Below are positions 23,876 through 35,782 of a stretch of 64,000 bases of DNA, piece after piece. The notes beneath the pieces were generated by a model. It was not told the DNA's origin. It did no database searches and worked only from the letters and a program-made list of their open reading frames with translations. The stretch's first letter is position 1. Each line of letters begins with the position of its first letter. Position numbers and translations under genes: made by a program. This DNA comes from Stomorhina lunata (Eukaryota > Arthropoda > Insecta > Diptera > Rhiniidae), in the NCBI GenBank assembly GCA_933228675.1, contig OW121740.1, positions 5,635,501-5,699,500 on the forward strand. Direction: 5' to 3'.

Positions 23876-26590
23876 ATGCAACCGAAATATAAATTCGCCG
23901 AAGGTAAGAAAGTGCGCCAATAATTGGTGGCGGCGTTGGCCAAGAATATTTTGGCCACCAATTGCCAACATGAAAAAGACTAAACCAATTAATTATAACT
24001 TACAGGCGAAAAGGTGCTATGCTTTCATGGTCCTCTGATCTATGAGGCAAAAGCTCTAAAAAGTACCATTACCAAGGATAAGCAGTTGAAGTATTTTGTG
24101 CACTATGCGGGCTGGAACAAAAAGTAAGTATTTTGTGAGACTTACTGCGCCGGAACGTCTTTTTAATGTTTAATGATTTCGATTTATTTAGTTGGGATGA
24201 ATGGGTGCCGGAACATCGTGTCCTGAAGTATAATGAAACTAATTTACAAAGACAAAAGGAATTACAAAAGGAACATGATGCCAAGAAGGAGAAAAATAAG
24301 AAAGGTAAGTTGGTTTTTCGTATTAAAAAGCCAAGGAAATTGAAGAAAAGGGACTGAACTTGGTGTAGGGACATATTTAAACAATTTTGACATTTCAGAG
24401 GTCAAACTTTAAAATATTTGAGATAAAATTTTATTTGTTGCCCAGATAGGACCACAAAGCATTTTCCATAAGAAGCGTTATTAAATCCTAATAATATTGC
24501 CTTTGTGATCCTTTAATGCACATATGTATGTTTATAAAGTAAAGAACTGAAACCTCCGTCACAGCTATAAATACTTCTTCTATATTTATAGCTGTGACGG
24601 AGGTTTCTTATTGGACAAGAGTGTAGACAGTAGCCGAGGACATACATTTTTAATATTATTCCAATTGTATTTCTGAACGCATTAAAATGATTTCATTCCA
24701 TGAGGTCTACTAGTTCCTTAAAGGTTAAGCTGTCCATGTTACTCCCATTTTTGATTGGACTTGGCATGAACACAGTAATGTGTGTTTTGTCATGAAAGTT
24801 TATACGCAAGTGTCTGTGATTACTCCAATCAATTTTGTTAGGGAAAAGCGATACAACTTGAACAATAATATATTAAATTAGGACGGAATCCAGTTGTGAT
24901 ATAGCCATTTGGAATGTAAACATGTTTATAAATCATACTATCCCCTCTAGTAAACCATTCTATAATTTAAATCCTAGTGTTCTACCTACATGATGATAAT
25001 TATATTATTACATTTTTATACCGGCAGTTGCCACGATTATTCCCGCTTTCTAATAGATTTCTGTCATTATTGGACCATGTAACATTTATTAAATAGAGTG
25101 ATGACAGATTTTATAACTGTTTGACTATCAGTAAAAATAAGAAAGTCTCTGTAGTTACTGGAAAGGGTTAAACATTTTAGCGAATTTTGGAAGAAGTAGC
25201 ATGAGTGCCATGTCTACCTCACATTTAAACAAAAATTAAGACAGTACCGGAAATAATCAACCAAGAACAACATCTTGCAAGTGTATATTTAATTTTAAAG
25301 AAAAAAACCAATAGTAAAATCTTTAAATCTAATTACAAATTCGTATAGGGAATACCTAAATAATATATCTGTCTTGTAAGCTTAATGATATAGAAATAAC
25401 TCTACTGTTCTATTAGCAAATTAGTTTCAGTTACAAAAACATTGCTTATTCAAAAAAATAATTTTTGTACTAGATGAAGAACCACCACTCACAAAAAAAT
25501 TTATAACATAAAATTTCTAGGAACGCCCAAAGGCAAAAAAGGCGAAGTAATGGCTGTAACTCCTAAAGAAAGTGGTGCTGTTAGTAGTGGTGGTAGTGAG
25601 TCCAGAGCTTCGACACCTTCAAAAGAACTTAATACTTCAACTACAGCAACACCTAATTCAGCAAGTGCAACAACAGTCACCGGTGGCAGAGGAAATCGCT
25701 CCAAACAGAATGCTACGCCTGTGTCTACGGAGACAAAAAAAGAAACCGCCACAAAGGAGGATGTAACTAAAGATGATAAAGACGAACCTGCTACCAAAAA
25801 GAAAAGGGGTACTTCCACATCAACTAATCCTGATAAAACTGTTGCCACAACATCAGACACGAAGTCTTCTAACACAAGTATCACCACTACCACCAGCTCT
25901 ACTACGACCACTACTAGCGCCATTAACACCCCAACAACACCAGCAGCTACTGTTACTGCAACTCCGACAGTAACTACTACAGTAAATACTAATCCTGTTT
26001 CAGCTGCTTCGACTCCTTCCTCCATCAACCGCTTGGATTCATGTGTTGAGAGTGAAGAAACTTTTCTAGCCAAAATAGAGGTAAAAATTAAAATACCCGA
26101 TGAACTCAAGCAATGTTTAGCCGATGATTGGGATGCTATAACGCGACAGCACAAACTTTTAGATATACCCGCTAAGATAACAGTACAAGATATCATTGAT
26201 CAGTATATAAACTTGAAAAAGTCGGCCAAATCTTCGAATGCATGCAAAGAATTGGCCATATCAGATGTATTAAATGGTGTCATAGAATATTTTAATGTCA
26301 TGCTGGGCTCACAGCTACTCTATAAATTTGAGCGGCCGCAGTATGCCGAGATTTTACAACAATATCCGGATACACCGTTATCGAAATTATACGGATCTTT
26401 TCATTTGCTACGTTTATTTGTTAAACTAGGCTCAATGCTGGGCTATTCAGCCTTGGATGAGAAGTCTATGCAAATGCTGTTGGCGCATTTACATGATTTT
26501 CTTAAGTTTATGGTTAAAAATAGTGCTACATTTTTTAGCATGTCCAGTTTTGTTAACGTTACACCGGAATATCATCGTCATACTCAATGA
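23876..26590 (+). CDS. MRG15: MRG15/MORF4L1-type chromatin protein, four exons
   Basis: Exons 23876-23903, 24006-24123, 24192-24304 and 25521-26590 join in frame with GT/AG introns to give 442 residues. Residues about 10-66 form the chromo-barrel domain (GEKVLCFHGPLIYEAK, then HYAGWNKNWDEWVPEH), the part known to bind methylated H3K36. Residues about 87-260 are a low-complexity Thr/Ser/Ala linker with a basic TKKKRG patch. Residues about 262-440 form the MRG domain (EVKIKIPDEL, YFNVMLGSQLLYKFERPQYA, LYGSFHLLRLFVKLGSMLGY, HDFLKFMVKNSATFF). In flies and vertebrates MRG15 belongs to the Tip60/NuA4 acetyltransferase complex, to Sin3/HDAC complexes and to an Ash1-activating complex. The start is chosen because the first exon (MQPKYKFAEG) joins cleanly to the chromo barrel. 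Intron 3 is unusually long at 1.2 kb. The 231-codon minus frame at 25501-26196 is a shadow. Confidence 0.97.
24549..24607 (+). repeat. Perfect 25-bp hairpin with 9-nt loop in MRG15 intron 3
   Basis: Arms 24549-24573 and 24583-24607 are perfectly complementary (left arm begins GAAACCTCCGTCACAGC), with loop CTTCTTCTA. A perfect stem this long with so small a loop is unusual. It could be a pre-miRNA-like hairpin, but the absence of any mismatch or bulge argues more for a recent templated inverted duplication. Confidence 0.9.
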
Positions 26591-26694
26591 TTTTAAATAT
26601 TTTTCATTAAATTACATATGGTTTTATTGTTTTAATGCTTTACATTAACTATAATTTTGCTTTTCTTTATTTAATGCATTTCTTTTCTAAAAAG

Positions 26695-26700
26695 AATAAA
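26695..26700 (+). terminator. Polyadenylation signal for MRG15
   Basis: AATAAA stands 105 bases after the MRG15 stop codon and is the first good match on the plus strand, followed by a GT- and T-rich run. Confidence 0.6.
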
Positions 26701-27021
26701 GGATATTGGTTTGTTTTTCTTTTTTTTTTTTTTTTGAATTATACATAATTAAAATAATTTTCTTACAACAAAATTTAGCTATCAATTTTTAGTTTTATGA
26801 AAAAGGATACAATTTATTGCTCATTAGTTTATAAACTTCTTAATGTAGAATATTTTAAACAATTGCAGTGAACGTAGTTTTTTTTATGAAAAAACAAATT
26901 ATTTAAATTTAAATATTAATAAAAAATTTAGTATACATTTAAAACAAAAGTGAAAAAATTTTCTTAAAAAATTTGGGAGCTCATAAAATTGCTGAAATTG
27001 TTTTAGCCGACACTTAATGCT

Positions 27022-27027
27022 TTTATT
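27022..27027 (-). terminator. Possible polyadenylation signal for TSR3
   Basis: TTTATT on the plus strand (AATAAA on the minus strand) lies about 110 bases beyond the TSR3 stop codon. Another copy lies at about 27067, nearer the stop, so the actual site is uncertain. MRG15 and TSR3 transcripts therefore converge with about 300-370 bases between their signals. Confidence 0.45.
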
Positions 27028-27138
27028 GAGAACAAAAATTAATTACACTTTGGTAGTTTTTTTTGAGTTTATTAAAATATAATTGAAAGTTGTAAAATAT
27101 TTAGTATATTTCTATTGTCAATTAAAAAAAAAAAAACA

Positions 27139-27951
27139 TTATTTCACTCCATCTTTCGTTTCTTGTTCGTTGTTATCATCCTCCGCTTCACTACTACTGC
27201 TGCTGGTAGGATAAAATTCACTGTAATCTTTAGGTTTATTTCTAGCACCTTGTTCTTCCTCCAGATAACTGTTTTGAACTTTTAATATCTCTTCGCTTGA
27301 CTTGCAAGCGGCATACTTTTCCAACAGAGTGTCATTGAGTGCCAAGAATGAATGACCCCAAGAAAATTTACCTAAATACCATTTAGCCTCTTCACGAAAA
27401 CCACATATAAACAAAGTAGCTGCAATTGCTTCCACACAACTTAGTTTGCAAGGTTTACCATAGTTAATGGGATTTGCTGCCACTAAAAAGGGCAAAAGAC
27501 GTGGGTGAGGACTACGCATTCTCGAAAAGGGTGTTTCATTTAACTTGGCCCAGGAACAATCTACCACAGCTGCTCCAGAATTTGCAACAATTTCTTTATC
27601 CAATGGACTTACACAGCTAACACCCACAGGCGTTAAAACGAGACCAGCAAATTTTTGACCCAAACGTAGATTCTCTATAAGGCCCAGTCTTGATAGCTTA
27701 CGTCCTGAACACTTTTTAGGATCACAGTGATTTAAATCCCACATGGCAATGGGGAAGTCTGGAGCTTTACCATGACCCTCAATTTCGGCCGAAGATGATG
27801 AACTACCGGAGCCAGAACTGTCGTCTGAATCTGAGGCCAATTCACATTCTCTTTGGGCAAATGATCGCTCACAATTACGATTGGATTTAACATTGCGATA
27901 TGGACCACCACCTCCACCACGTTTACCCTTTCCACGGTTACGAGAACTCAT
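27139..27951 (-). CDS. TSR3: 18S rRNA aminocarboxypropyltransferase TSR3
   Basis: A single exon of 270 codons. Residues 1-35 are Arg/Gly rich. Residues 40-60 are an acidic-serine run. Residues about 66-90 carry the family start ([18 protein letters not shown]), the RLI-like N-terminal domain. Residues about 100-215 form the DUF367 catalytic part, including [59 protein letters not shown] and [11 protein letters not shown]. The tail is acidic and serine rich. Known TSR3 transfers the aminocarboxypropyl group of S-adenosylmethionine to the hypermodified pseudouridine of 18S rRNA during late 40S maturation in the cytoplasm. All conserved blocks are intact. It faces MRG15 tail to tail, and lies downstream of the phosphomevalonate kinase gene on the same strand, with a retrotransposon relic between. 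It is somewhat shorter than human TSR3, mostly in the tail. Confidence 0.96.
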   Translation of the reverse strand: MSSRNRGKGKRGGGGGPYRNVKSNRNCERSFAQRECELASDSDDSSGSGSSSSSAEIEGHGKAPDFPIAMWDLNHCDPKKCSGRKLSRLGLIENLRLGQKFAGLVLTPVGVSCVSPLDKEIVANSGAAVVDCSWAKLNETPFSRMRSPHPRLLPFLVAANPINYGKPCKLSCVEAIAATLFICGFREEAKWYLGKFSWGHSFLALNDTLLEKYAACKSSEEILKVQNSYLEEEQGARNKPKDYSEFYPTSSSSSEAEDDNNEQETKDGVK

Positions 27952-28364
27952 TGCACTTCTTAATAAATTATGTTGACTTTAATTAAAAATTGTTTACAAA
28001 AATTGACAACTCGTGCTATAACGTATCATCTGTTAATTTTTAAAGTGTTGCCAGATACTTAAGATGTAGAAATAATGTTTTTAGTAATATGTAATTTTTA
28101 AACCACAAAAATATCATAATTGCAATTAGTGCATAGATGTAAAAGGTCTAAATTTAAAAAGTTTTTTAAATTGATCTACCAGGAATATTGAACGGCATAG
28201 TATGTCGAATTAATATGCTCCACTTTTTAAATTTTTGTCTTGAAATATGATAAGAAAAATTGCTAAATGCACTTATACACAATTTTTGTAAGAAATCCTG
28301 CCAACGTATCAAAATATAATATATAAGAAATTATATAAATGGCCTAGATTTACAACCTGTTAAG

Positions 28365-28700
28365 TTAAGCTTCGATCTTGTGCGCATATTCTCCAATTTC
28401 GTAGTCCAAGCTTTGGAAGATTTTTCTCTTCTTGGTCTTTTCATCGAAGTTTTGGACGTCCTCTTTTACGGGTTCTCAGGATCATTTTCGTACACGTTTA
28501 ATGCTTTTTATTATGTCGATGTCAGTGTATAACTCATTATTCACTCAATGTCAATATTCGTTGTTGATGCAAACTGGTCAAAAGATTTTAAGTAGAGCCT
28601 TCTTCTCAAAAACTAAGAACAGCTTCATCTGCCTGTGCAAGTGCCCATGATTCAGCACCATAAGAAGTTACTACCAATGAGTATATTTTAGTTTTTATTT
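28365..28700 (-). pseudogene. Relic of a non-LTR retrotransposon reverse transcriptase C-terminus
   Basis: Read on the minus strand, fragments of the common C-terminal region of insect non-LTR retrotransposon polyproteins appear in order: TSYGAESWALAQADEAVL near 28680-28620, then NNELYTDIDIIKSIK, then RKRGRPKLR followed by a stop, then LPKLGLRNWRICAQD ending near 28370. The fragments lie in different frames and are separated by stops and a deletion where the usual RLRWLGHV block should be. It is dead. The 72-codon plus-strand frame at 28432-28650 is an antisense shadow of it. Confidence 0.82.
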
Positions 28701-28969
28701 TTTAGAACTTTCACTGCTCTGACCCTGGCTTTCCTATAGCTAAATTAGTTAAATATAAAGACGCTCTTCTAACGATATGCTATAAGTATTTTATTTGCAT
28801 GGGACCAAAGTTCCCCCGAAAAAAATTTTGGAAGTACGGATTAAAAAAAATTTTACAATATAAACCCGAAAACTTAATACATTTTTTGAAGGTGTGGTAG
28901 CACCGTCACTCTAATTTTCTCCTATCATTAAAGTAATCGGTAAAAAAAATATGTAACTGTTACTAGTTA

Positions 28970-29654
28970 TCAAAAATTAAATTTATTTATAATTAAATCT
29001 ATAATTTGATTGCCATCCAATTGATTATTGTTCTCAATAACTAAATCCCACTGTTCATAGTCGTCCAAGCCACATTCAGATTCAATATCATCAATACCGG
29101 TCGTATAAATCCAACCTCTTTCGACACGAACAACTTCTGGGCAAGTTAAGCGTATGGTTAAAATTTTATTACCATAGTGTTCCCGGAAATATTTTATATC
29201 ATTTTTACGCCTTATATCGCTGACAATTATAATCTCAGCATGGGCTATTATGAAAAAATATTTAATTAAATTCTAATAATGAATTGTTGAATATTCTTAC
29301 CTTTTTCCATGGCCACCTTACAGAAATAACCATATTCACGGGCTCTCACCTCATCGCTCCAAGTTATCATTTCTTTACGATATTTCTCTTTATACGGACC
29401 ATCACTTAGGAGTTCCTTCAAATCGAGATTCATCTTACGTGACCATTCTGTTTTAATTGGTTCAGAAATACGCACTATTTGACTTCGTTCACCTAAGCTT
29501 TAAATGTTTTTGAATTTGTATAAATAATTGATTTTGGATCTATTATTAGGTCAACTTTCAACTCTTACCGCTTTTGTAATTTCTCCGACAAATAGTCTTT
29601 GCCGCATTTTCTCTTACCACTTACTAAGACAATGTTTTTGATATTGTTGGCCAT
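28970..29654 (-). CDS. Pmvk: Phosphomevalonate kinase, three exons
   Basis: Minus-strand exons 29654-29569, 29497-29301 and 29244-28970 join in frame with GT/AG introns of 71 and 56 bases, giving 185 residues (human enzyme 192). The P-loop-like SGKRKCGKDY is at residues 12-21. Then come RLGERSQIVRISEPIK (about 29-44), the GPYKEKYRKEMITWSDE block, IIIVSDIRRKNDIKYFR (about 99-115) and the C-terminal GWIYTTGIDDIESECGLDDY. This is the animal-type phosphomevalonate kinase (P-loop, nucleoside-kinase-like fold), not the GHMP type of fungi and plants. It converts mevalonate 5-phosphate to the diphosphate on the route to isoprenoids such as dolichol, ubiquinone, juvenile hormone and prenyl groups in insects. 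The start at 29654 is chosen because an upstream ATG is out of frame. No peroxisomal SRL-type C-terminus is seen; it ends NKFNF. Confidence 0.95.
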
Positions 29655-29833
29655 ATCTATCCATCCACTATTGAAACTTTCACTTATTTTATTCTCTAGA
29701 TGTGCTTTGTTAATTTAAGAAAAATATTGCTTTACTTATAAAGTAATTTTATTGCTAACTATTCTATCTTTAATTCTAAATAGAAGTGATCTCTGTTTCA
29801 CTTAATAATTTACATATTTTATTAAAAATAAAT

Positions 29834-29870
29834 CTATTTGCATTTGAACAAATTGTTCATATGCAAATAG
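29834..29870. promoter_or_regulatory. Near-perfect palindrome with inverted octamers upstream of Pmvk
   Basis: An 18-bp arm, a single central base and an 18-bp arm with one mismatch. The outer parts read CTATTTGCAT and ATGCAAATAG, so two POU-type octamers (ATTTGCAT/ATGCAAAT) face each other, and the inner part is TGAACAA/TTGTTCA. It lies 180 bases upstream of the Pmvk start codon. Binding is inference; the palindrome itself is directly visible. Confidence 0.5.
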
Positions 29871-30059
29871 TAAATAAAGTTGAGTTATAGATGTTTTGAG
29901 TATTTGGGTATTGAGTACTCGACACTGTATACTTTCTTAGTATTTGATATTTATAACAAACCACAGTGGGATACAATTTTTATAAAAAATTGTCAACTGC
30001 TTTAGAAAAATTTATAAAAAAAACATTCATCTAAAATTTTTTTGGTATAAATTTTCCTT

Positions 30060-32060
30060 AAAACTTTATTATTGAAAATTTTTCAGAAAAAAATTTATTA
30101 TAGAACTCAAATTTTTTTATAAACAAAATTTTTCGTAATATCATTTTTCGGTATAATAATAAAAAAATTTCGATATAAAAATTTTCGATAAAAAATGTTT
30201 CTATAGAAAATTTTGGATAAAGAAATGTTTCTATAGAAAATTTTCGATAAAAAAATGTTTCTACAGAAAATTTTCGATAAAAAAATGTTTCTATACAAAT
30301 TTTTTCCATATAAAAATTTTTCTACAGAAAATTTTTCGATATAAAAAATTGTATATAGAACATTTTTGAATCCAAAAATTTTCTATAGAAAATTTTTTGA
30401 TATACAAATTTTTCTATAGAAAATTTTTTGGTATAAACATTTTCTATAGAAAATTTTTCTAACAAAATTTTCCGATATAAAAATTTTTCTATAGAAAATT
30501 TTTTGATATACAAATTTTTTTATAGAAAATTTTTCGATCTAAAAATTTTTCCATAGAAAATTTTTGGATATAAAAATTTTTCGAAACAAAAATTTTTTCT
30601 TGATAAATATGTCTCTATAAAAAATTTTCTACAGAAATTTTTTCAATGCATATAAAAATTTTTCCATAGAAAATTTTTCGATACATATAATAATTTTTCT
30701 TTAGAAAAAGTTTCTAACAAATCTAAAATCATCTAAAATTTTTCGAAAAAAATTTTATTGCAAAAAAATTTTTCGGAAAAAATTTTTGAAAATAAATTGA
30801 TTATAGAACACAAATTTTTTGTTATAAACGCAATTTTTCGTAATATAATTTGTTGGTATAATAATAGAAAATTTTTCGATCTACAAATGTTTTTATTGAT
30901 AATTTTTCGATATAAAAATTTTTTTATAGAAAATTTTTCGATATAAAAATTTTTCTGTAGAAAATTTTTCGATATAAAAATTTTTCTATAGAAAATTTTT
31001 CGATATAAAAATGTTTCTATAGAAAATTTTTTGATAAAAAATTGTTACTATAGAAAATTTTCCGATATAATTTTTTTTTTATAGAAAATTTTTCAATACA
31101 AAATTTTTATATAGAAAATATTTATAAAAATTTTTCAATACAAAATTTTTGGATATAAATTTTTCAATATAAAATTTTTCTATAGAAAATTTTTCGTTAT
31201 AAAAATGTTTCTGTAGAAAATTTTTCGATATAAACATTTTTCTATAGAAAATTTTTCGATATAAAAATTTTTCTATAGAACATTTTTCGATATAAAATTT
31301 TTTCCATAGAAAATTTTTCGATATAAAAATTTTTGTATAGAAAATTTTTCGATATAAAAATTTTTCTATAGAAAATTTTTCGATATAAAAATTTTTCTAT
31401 AGAAATTTTTGCATATAAAAATTTTTCTATAAAAATTTTTGGATATAAAAATTTTTCTATAAAAATTTTTGGATATAAAAATTTTTCTATAAAAAATTTT
31501 TCTATAGAAAATTTTTCTACAGATATAAAAATTTTTCAATATAAAATTTTTTCTATTAAAAATTTTTTGATATAAAAATGTTTGTATGGAAAATTTTTCG
31601 ATATAAAAATTTTTCTATAGAAAAATTTTTGATACATATACAAATTTTTCTATAGAAAATTTGTCGATACATACGTTTTATTTACATCTCGACATTTTTT
31701 TTTAATTTTTTGATAAAATTTCATGCTTATTTTTGATATAAAAATTTTTCGATATCAAAATTTTCCTATAGAAAATTTTTACATACAAAAATTTTTCTAT
31801 AGAATATTTTTCTATATAAAAAAGTGTCTATACAAAATTTTTAGATATGGAAATTCTTCTATACATAATTTTTAGATAATATTTTTAGAAAAAAAATTTA
31901 TTATAGAAAATTTTTCGAAATAGAATTTTGTTATACAAAATTTTTGTGAAAAAAAATTTTATATAGAAAATTTTCGAATAAAAATTTTTTTGTAGAAAGT
32001 TTTTCGAAAAAAAAATTTTCGGAAAAATTGTTTTCTTATTAAAAATTTTTCGGTTTGAAA
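30060..32060 (-). repeat. Palindromic AT-rich satellite array 3
   Basis: About 2 kb of units close to 31 bp reading GAAAATTTTTCGATATAA then AAATTTTTCTATA. It is the reverse-orientation relative of array 2, with GATATA in place of GTTATA. The most regular stretch is about 31190-31470; both ends are decayed. Minus-strand frames (FYRKFSIETFFYRKF-type peptides) are repeat artefacts. Confidence 0.88.
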
Positions 32061-33439
32061 GGTTCCTATTGAAATTTTTTTCAGTTTTTTTTTAATCTTA
32101 GATTAAAAGTGACAAAAAAAAAATACAAAAATGTTATTTGTTATAAAAAGTTTGATATAAGTGTATTACACAAGGATCCCGAACTTGGATTGTAATATTT
32201 TTTTTTTTGATAAAATTAAAAATGTTGGTGGGAACAACCTTTACTAAGAGCCTTTCGATGGTTGGTTAGGCCATCAGCAGGAGTATCCTTATTCTAGACA
32301 GATCGAAAACCACACATAATATCGAATTTGAGAGACAAAATAAATGCGAATTATAGTGTCTATACAAAAAAATTAACATAAGCGAAGTTTATCATACATT
32401 TTATCTTTTATTACTTTCAGATTTTTGTTGTTACTTGTTTTAGCGACTTAGACAAAATCGCAATATAGAGTATTGAGGGCTCTTTCAAAATTTTATTTCG
32501 AAAAAATTCTTCGATATTTCAAATTTTTTTCATAGAAGTTTTTTCTACATAAAAATTATTAGATCAAAATTTGATTAAAAAAATATTTTTTTATATCAAA
32601 ATTTTCGATATAAAATGTATTTTCTTAAAAAAAAGTTTTTGGTGTTTAGTTGAAAAAATATTTATATTTTCAAAAATCATTTTGCAATTTTAAAAGTTTG
32701 AAAATGTGTTGATTTTATCAACTAGGGCAAAGTTCCTCGACGTACATTTTGATGATTGATTAGGCCATCATCGTCAGGAGGAGTATCCCTGACTCTTGGA
32801 AAATCAAGAGTCAGGGATACCAACACAAAATAAATAAGAATTAAAATGTTTTGAAACCAAAAAAGTGAAAGCAATCAACAACAAATTTCAGATTAATTTT
32901 AAGTAAAAATACTTCTTAAAATATTTTTTTGACAAACAAAATTTTATTTAGAAAACAAATCGATATCAAAATTTTATTCAATTAAAATTGTTCGACATAA
33001 TTTTTATTCGATAACTCCTAAATAATTTTAATTGCTTTTCATGAATAATCCGAATTTTTTTATTGTTTTAGGTTGTTTTTCACATCTCAAAACTGAAATA
33101 ATTTCTATACATTATAATCGTATTTATGTATTTATATCTAAATTGTTTCTCTGATTATACAGAGTGTTGCATCAAAACCATTTTATAATTTAGAAGAAGA
33201 TTTTTTTTTAAGAAAAATAAAAATTATTCAACCCACACAATGACGTAATAAATGAAAAGATCCCAAACTACATTAAAATTAAATATTTTAGAATTTCTTT
33301 TCGTTTAAAACAAACGATTTTGAAATAAACACAAATTCACATAATACCTACATAAACAATTTTACGATTTCTTTATAAATAAAAGAAAATAACAAATAAA
33401 TTTACAATGATTCCAGGAGAAAAAAAGTTTATATTTTAT
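32061..33439. repeat. Decayed repeats between arrays 3 and 4, with a duplicated motif
   Basis: GATGGTTGGTTAGGCCATCA (about 32258) recurs as GATGATTGATTAGGCCATCA (about 32751), each followed by CAGGAG and GAGTATCC, so a segment with a period of about 490 bases is duplicated. No open frame is recognisable. AT-rich satellite remnants continue through 32480-32650 and 32900-33010. Confidence 0.6.
32783..32820 (+). repeat. Perfect 16-bp hairpin with 6-nt loop
   Basis: Arms GTATCCCTGACTCTTG and CAAGAGTCAGGGATAC are separated by GAAAAT. The related copy near 32285 lacks the second arm, so the inverted arm is a local addition. Confidence 0.9.
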
Positions 33440-34240
33440 CAAAAAATTTTCTTTAAAAAAATTATTGTATCGTAAAATTTTTTATAGAAAAATGTTTGTA
33501 AAATAATTTTTATATCGAAAAATTTTGTATAGAATTACTTTTTTTAATTTATTTTCTATAGAAACATTCTATAGACAAATTCGAAAAATTTTCTATAGAA
33601 AAATTTTTCTATCGAAAAATTTTCTATAGAAAAATTTTTCTATCGAAAAATTTTCTATAGAAAAATTTTTATATCGAAAAATTTTCTATAGAAAAATTTT
33701 TATATCGAAAACTTTTCTATAGAAAAATTTTTATATCGAAAACTTTTCTATAGAAAAATTTTTATATCGAAAATTTTTCTATAGAAAAATTTTTATATCG
33801 AAAATTTTTCTATAGAAAAATTTTTATATCGAAAATTTTTCTATAAAAAAATTTTTATATCGAAAATTTTTCTATAGAAAAATTTTTATATCGAAAATTT
33901 TTCTATAGAAAAATTTTTATATCGAAAATTTTTCTATAGAAAAATTTTTATATCGAAAATTTTTCTATAGAAAAGTTTTTATATCGAAAATTTTTCTATA
34001 GAAAAATTTTTATATCGAAAATTTTTCTATAGAAAAATTTTTATATCGAAAATTTTTCTATAGAAAAATTTTTATATCGAAAATTTTTCTATAGAAAAAT
34101 TTTTATATCGAAAATTTTTCTATAGAAAAATGTTTATATCGAAAATTTTTCTATAGAAAAATGTTTATATCGAAAATTTTTATAAGGAAATATTTTCTAT
34201 AGAATCTTTTTGTATAGAAACATTTTTAAGAAAAATTTTA
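33440..34240 (+). repeat. Palindromic AT-rich satellite array 4
   Basis: The regular core from about 33570 to 34180 has a 31-bp unit, TTTTTATATCGAAAA followed by TTTTTCTATAGAAAAA, in about 20 near-identical copies. It is the inverted-orientation relative of array 3 and the most homogeneous CTATAG-type array in the window. Confidence 0.93.
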
Positions 34241-35782
34241 AAATCGAAAGTCAATTTCAATACCTCTACTACTGTCGACATTGGTCTCAGACCAATATTT
34301 CTATGCACAAACTTATAACAAACAATCAAATATTTCAAATGTTCTAAAGAAACAATTTTTTTTTTTAATTTTTAATAGAAAAGTTTTATATGTAACAATT
34401 TTATATGCAAAATTTGTTTGTGGAAATGGTGTTTTAAGGAAAATATAGTGTATGTAATTATACTTAAATACGAATTAGTAGTACATAATATACCTACTTA
34501 AATACATATGTATTTTCTACACTAATTTTTCAATGTTTTAAATGTTTTAATTATTTTTTTTATTTTTATTCACAAACAAAAATTTAAATTTAGAAATTGT
34601 GTGAGTGTAAAATGCTAAAGAAAAGTCTGAAAATTTAATGAAAAAATCTTTAACGAAAAATTTAAGAAAAATATTTCTGAATAATATTTTTTGAATGTTT
34701 TCTTTTTTAAGATTTTTTTTCTGAAAAACAATAACACTTCAAGTTCATTTATTTGAAAAAAAAAATGTTTCAAAATAATTTTTATTATTTCGCAAAAGTG
34801 TCACAAAATGTTTTTCATTACATTTGGTTAATAAATATTAAATTGTTTTACAACAAGAAAAACAAAGTTAAACTTTAACTTGTTGGAAAATTATATTCCT
34901 TTTTTGGTTAAAAATTGATGCTTGAAATTGGAAGTATTGAAAAAAAACAAGCAATGTCAACGTACAAATGTTCAAAATTGCCATGACGACAAAATTAAAT
35001 AATAATAACGAACGATAACGTCAAACTTTGAAACACAAAAAATAACAAATTCAGTTAACAACATCCACGAATAGGAATACGAGTAGACTAGAGATACTCA
35101 GATTATGGGAAAAATTGTTGATTGAATTTAATGATCAATGAATGTAGATACTAAATTCTACAATACAAAATATGTACATACACTTTAAATTTTGTATGTT
35201 TTTATTTTTTTTTTTTTCTAAAAAAGCGCCTTTTTGACGCCACAATTTGGTCTTTATAATTTGTTCGAAACCCCCCATTATCAACCAGAATTAATACTTG
35301 ATGTTTCAGTCATAGGCACATTTTGTCTGGCTTCCAATTATTTGCTATGACTCAATCTCCAAAAGCTCAAATAAACTCCTTTATATTTTTTCTACATAAA
35401 TTTTTGTAAATTTAAAACAATTTTTTTAATTAAGATCATGTTATGATTTTTTTTTGTTCAGTTTTTGTTATTTTCTAAAAGGAAATCTAACTTTGAACTA
35501 CTTTTTTGGCCAAAATAAAAAACATTTAGATAAAATATATTTGTACTTTAATGGTCAAGGTAAACAACTTTTTAAATAAACTTAATATTTTTATGTTTTC
35601 TCATGACATTTAGAATATTTCTGATTATAAAATCATAATGCAATGAATCAATTCGATTTTATTTGAATAATAATAGTTATGTAATCCTTTCGTTCAAAAT
35701 TTCTTATTGCTACTGTTGACCACGGTTAATGAACGGACGGATCCTGAACGACTTTGGATGAGTTTTTTTCCCCTCATATCTA
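34241..35782. other. AT-rich stretch, no gene recognised
   Basis: No coding sequence or RNA gene is seen. Near 34260-34310 there is a small piece (ATTTCTATGCACAAACTTATAAC) similar to the 3' part of the dispersed repeat at 11.45-12.2 kb. Confidence 0.4.

Noticed and set aside
25501..26196. 231-codon minus-strand open frame rich in valine and serine
   Set aside because: It is the antisense shadow of the threonine/serine/alanine-rich linker of MRG15, which is well supported on the plus strand.
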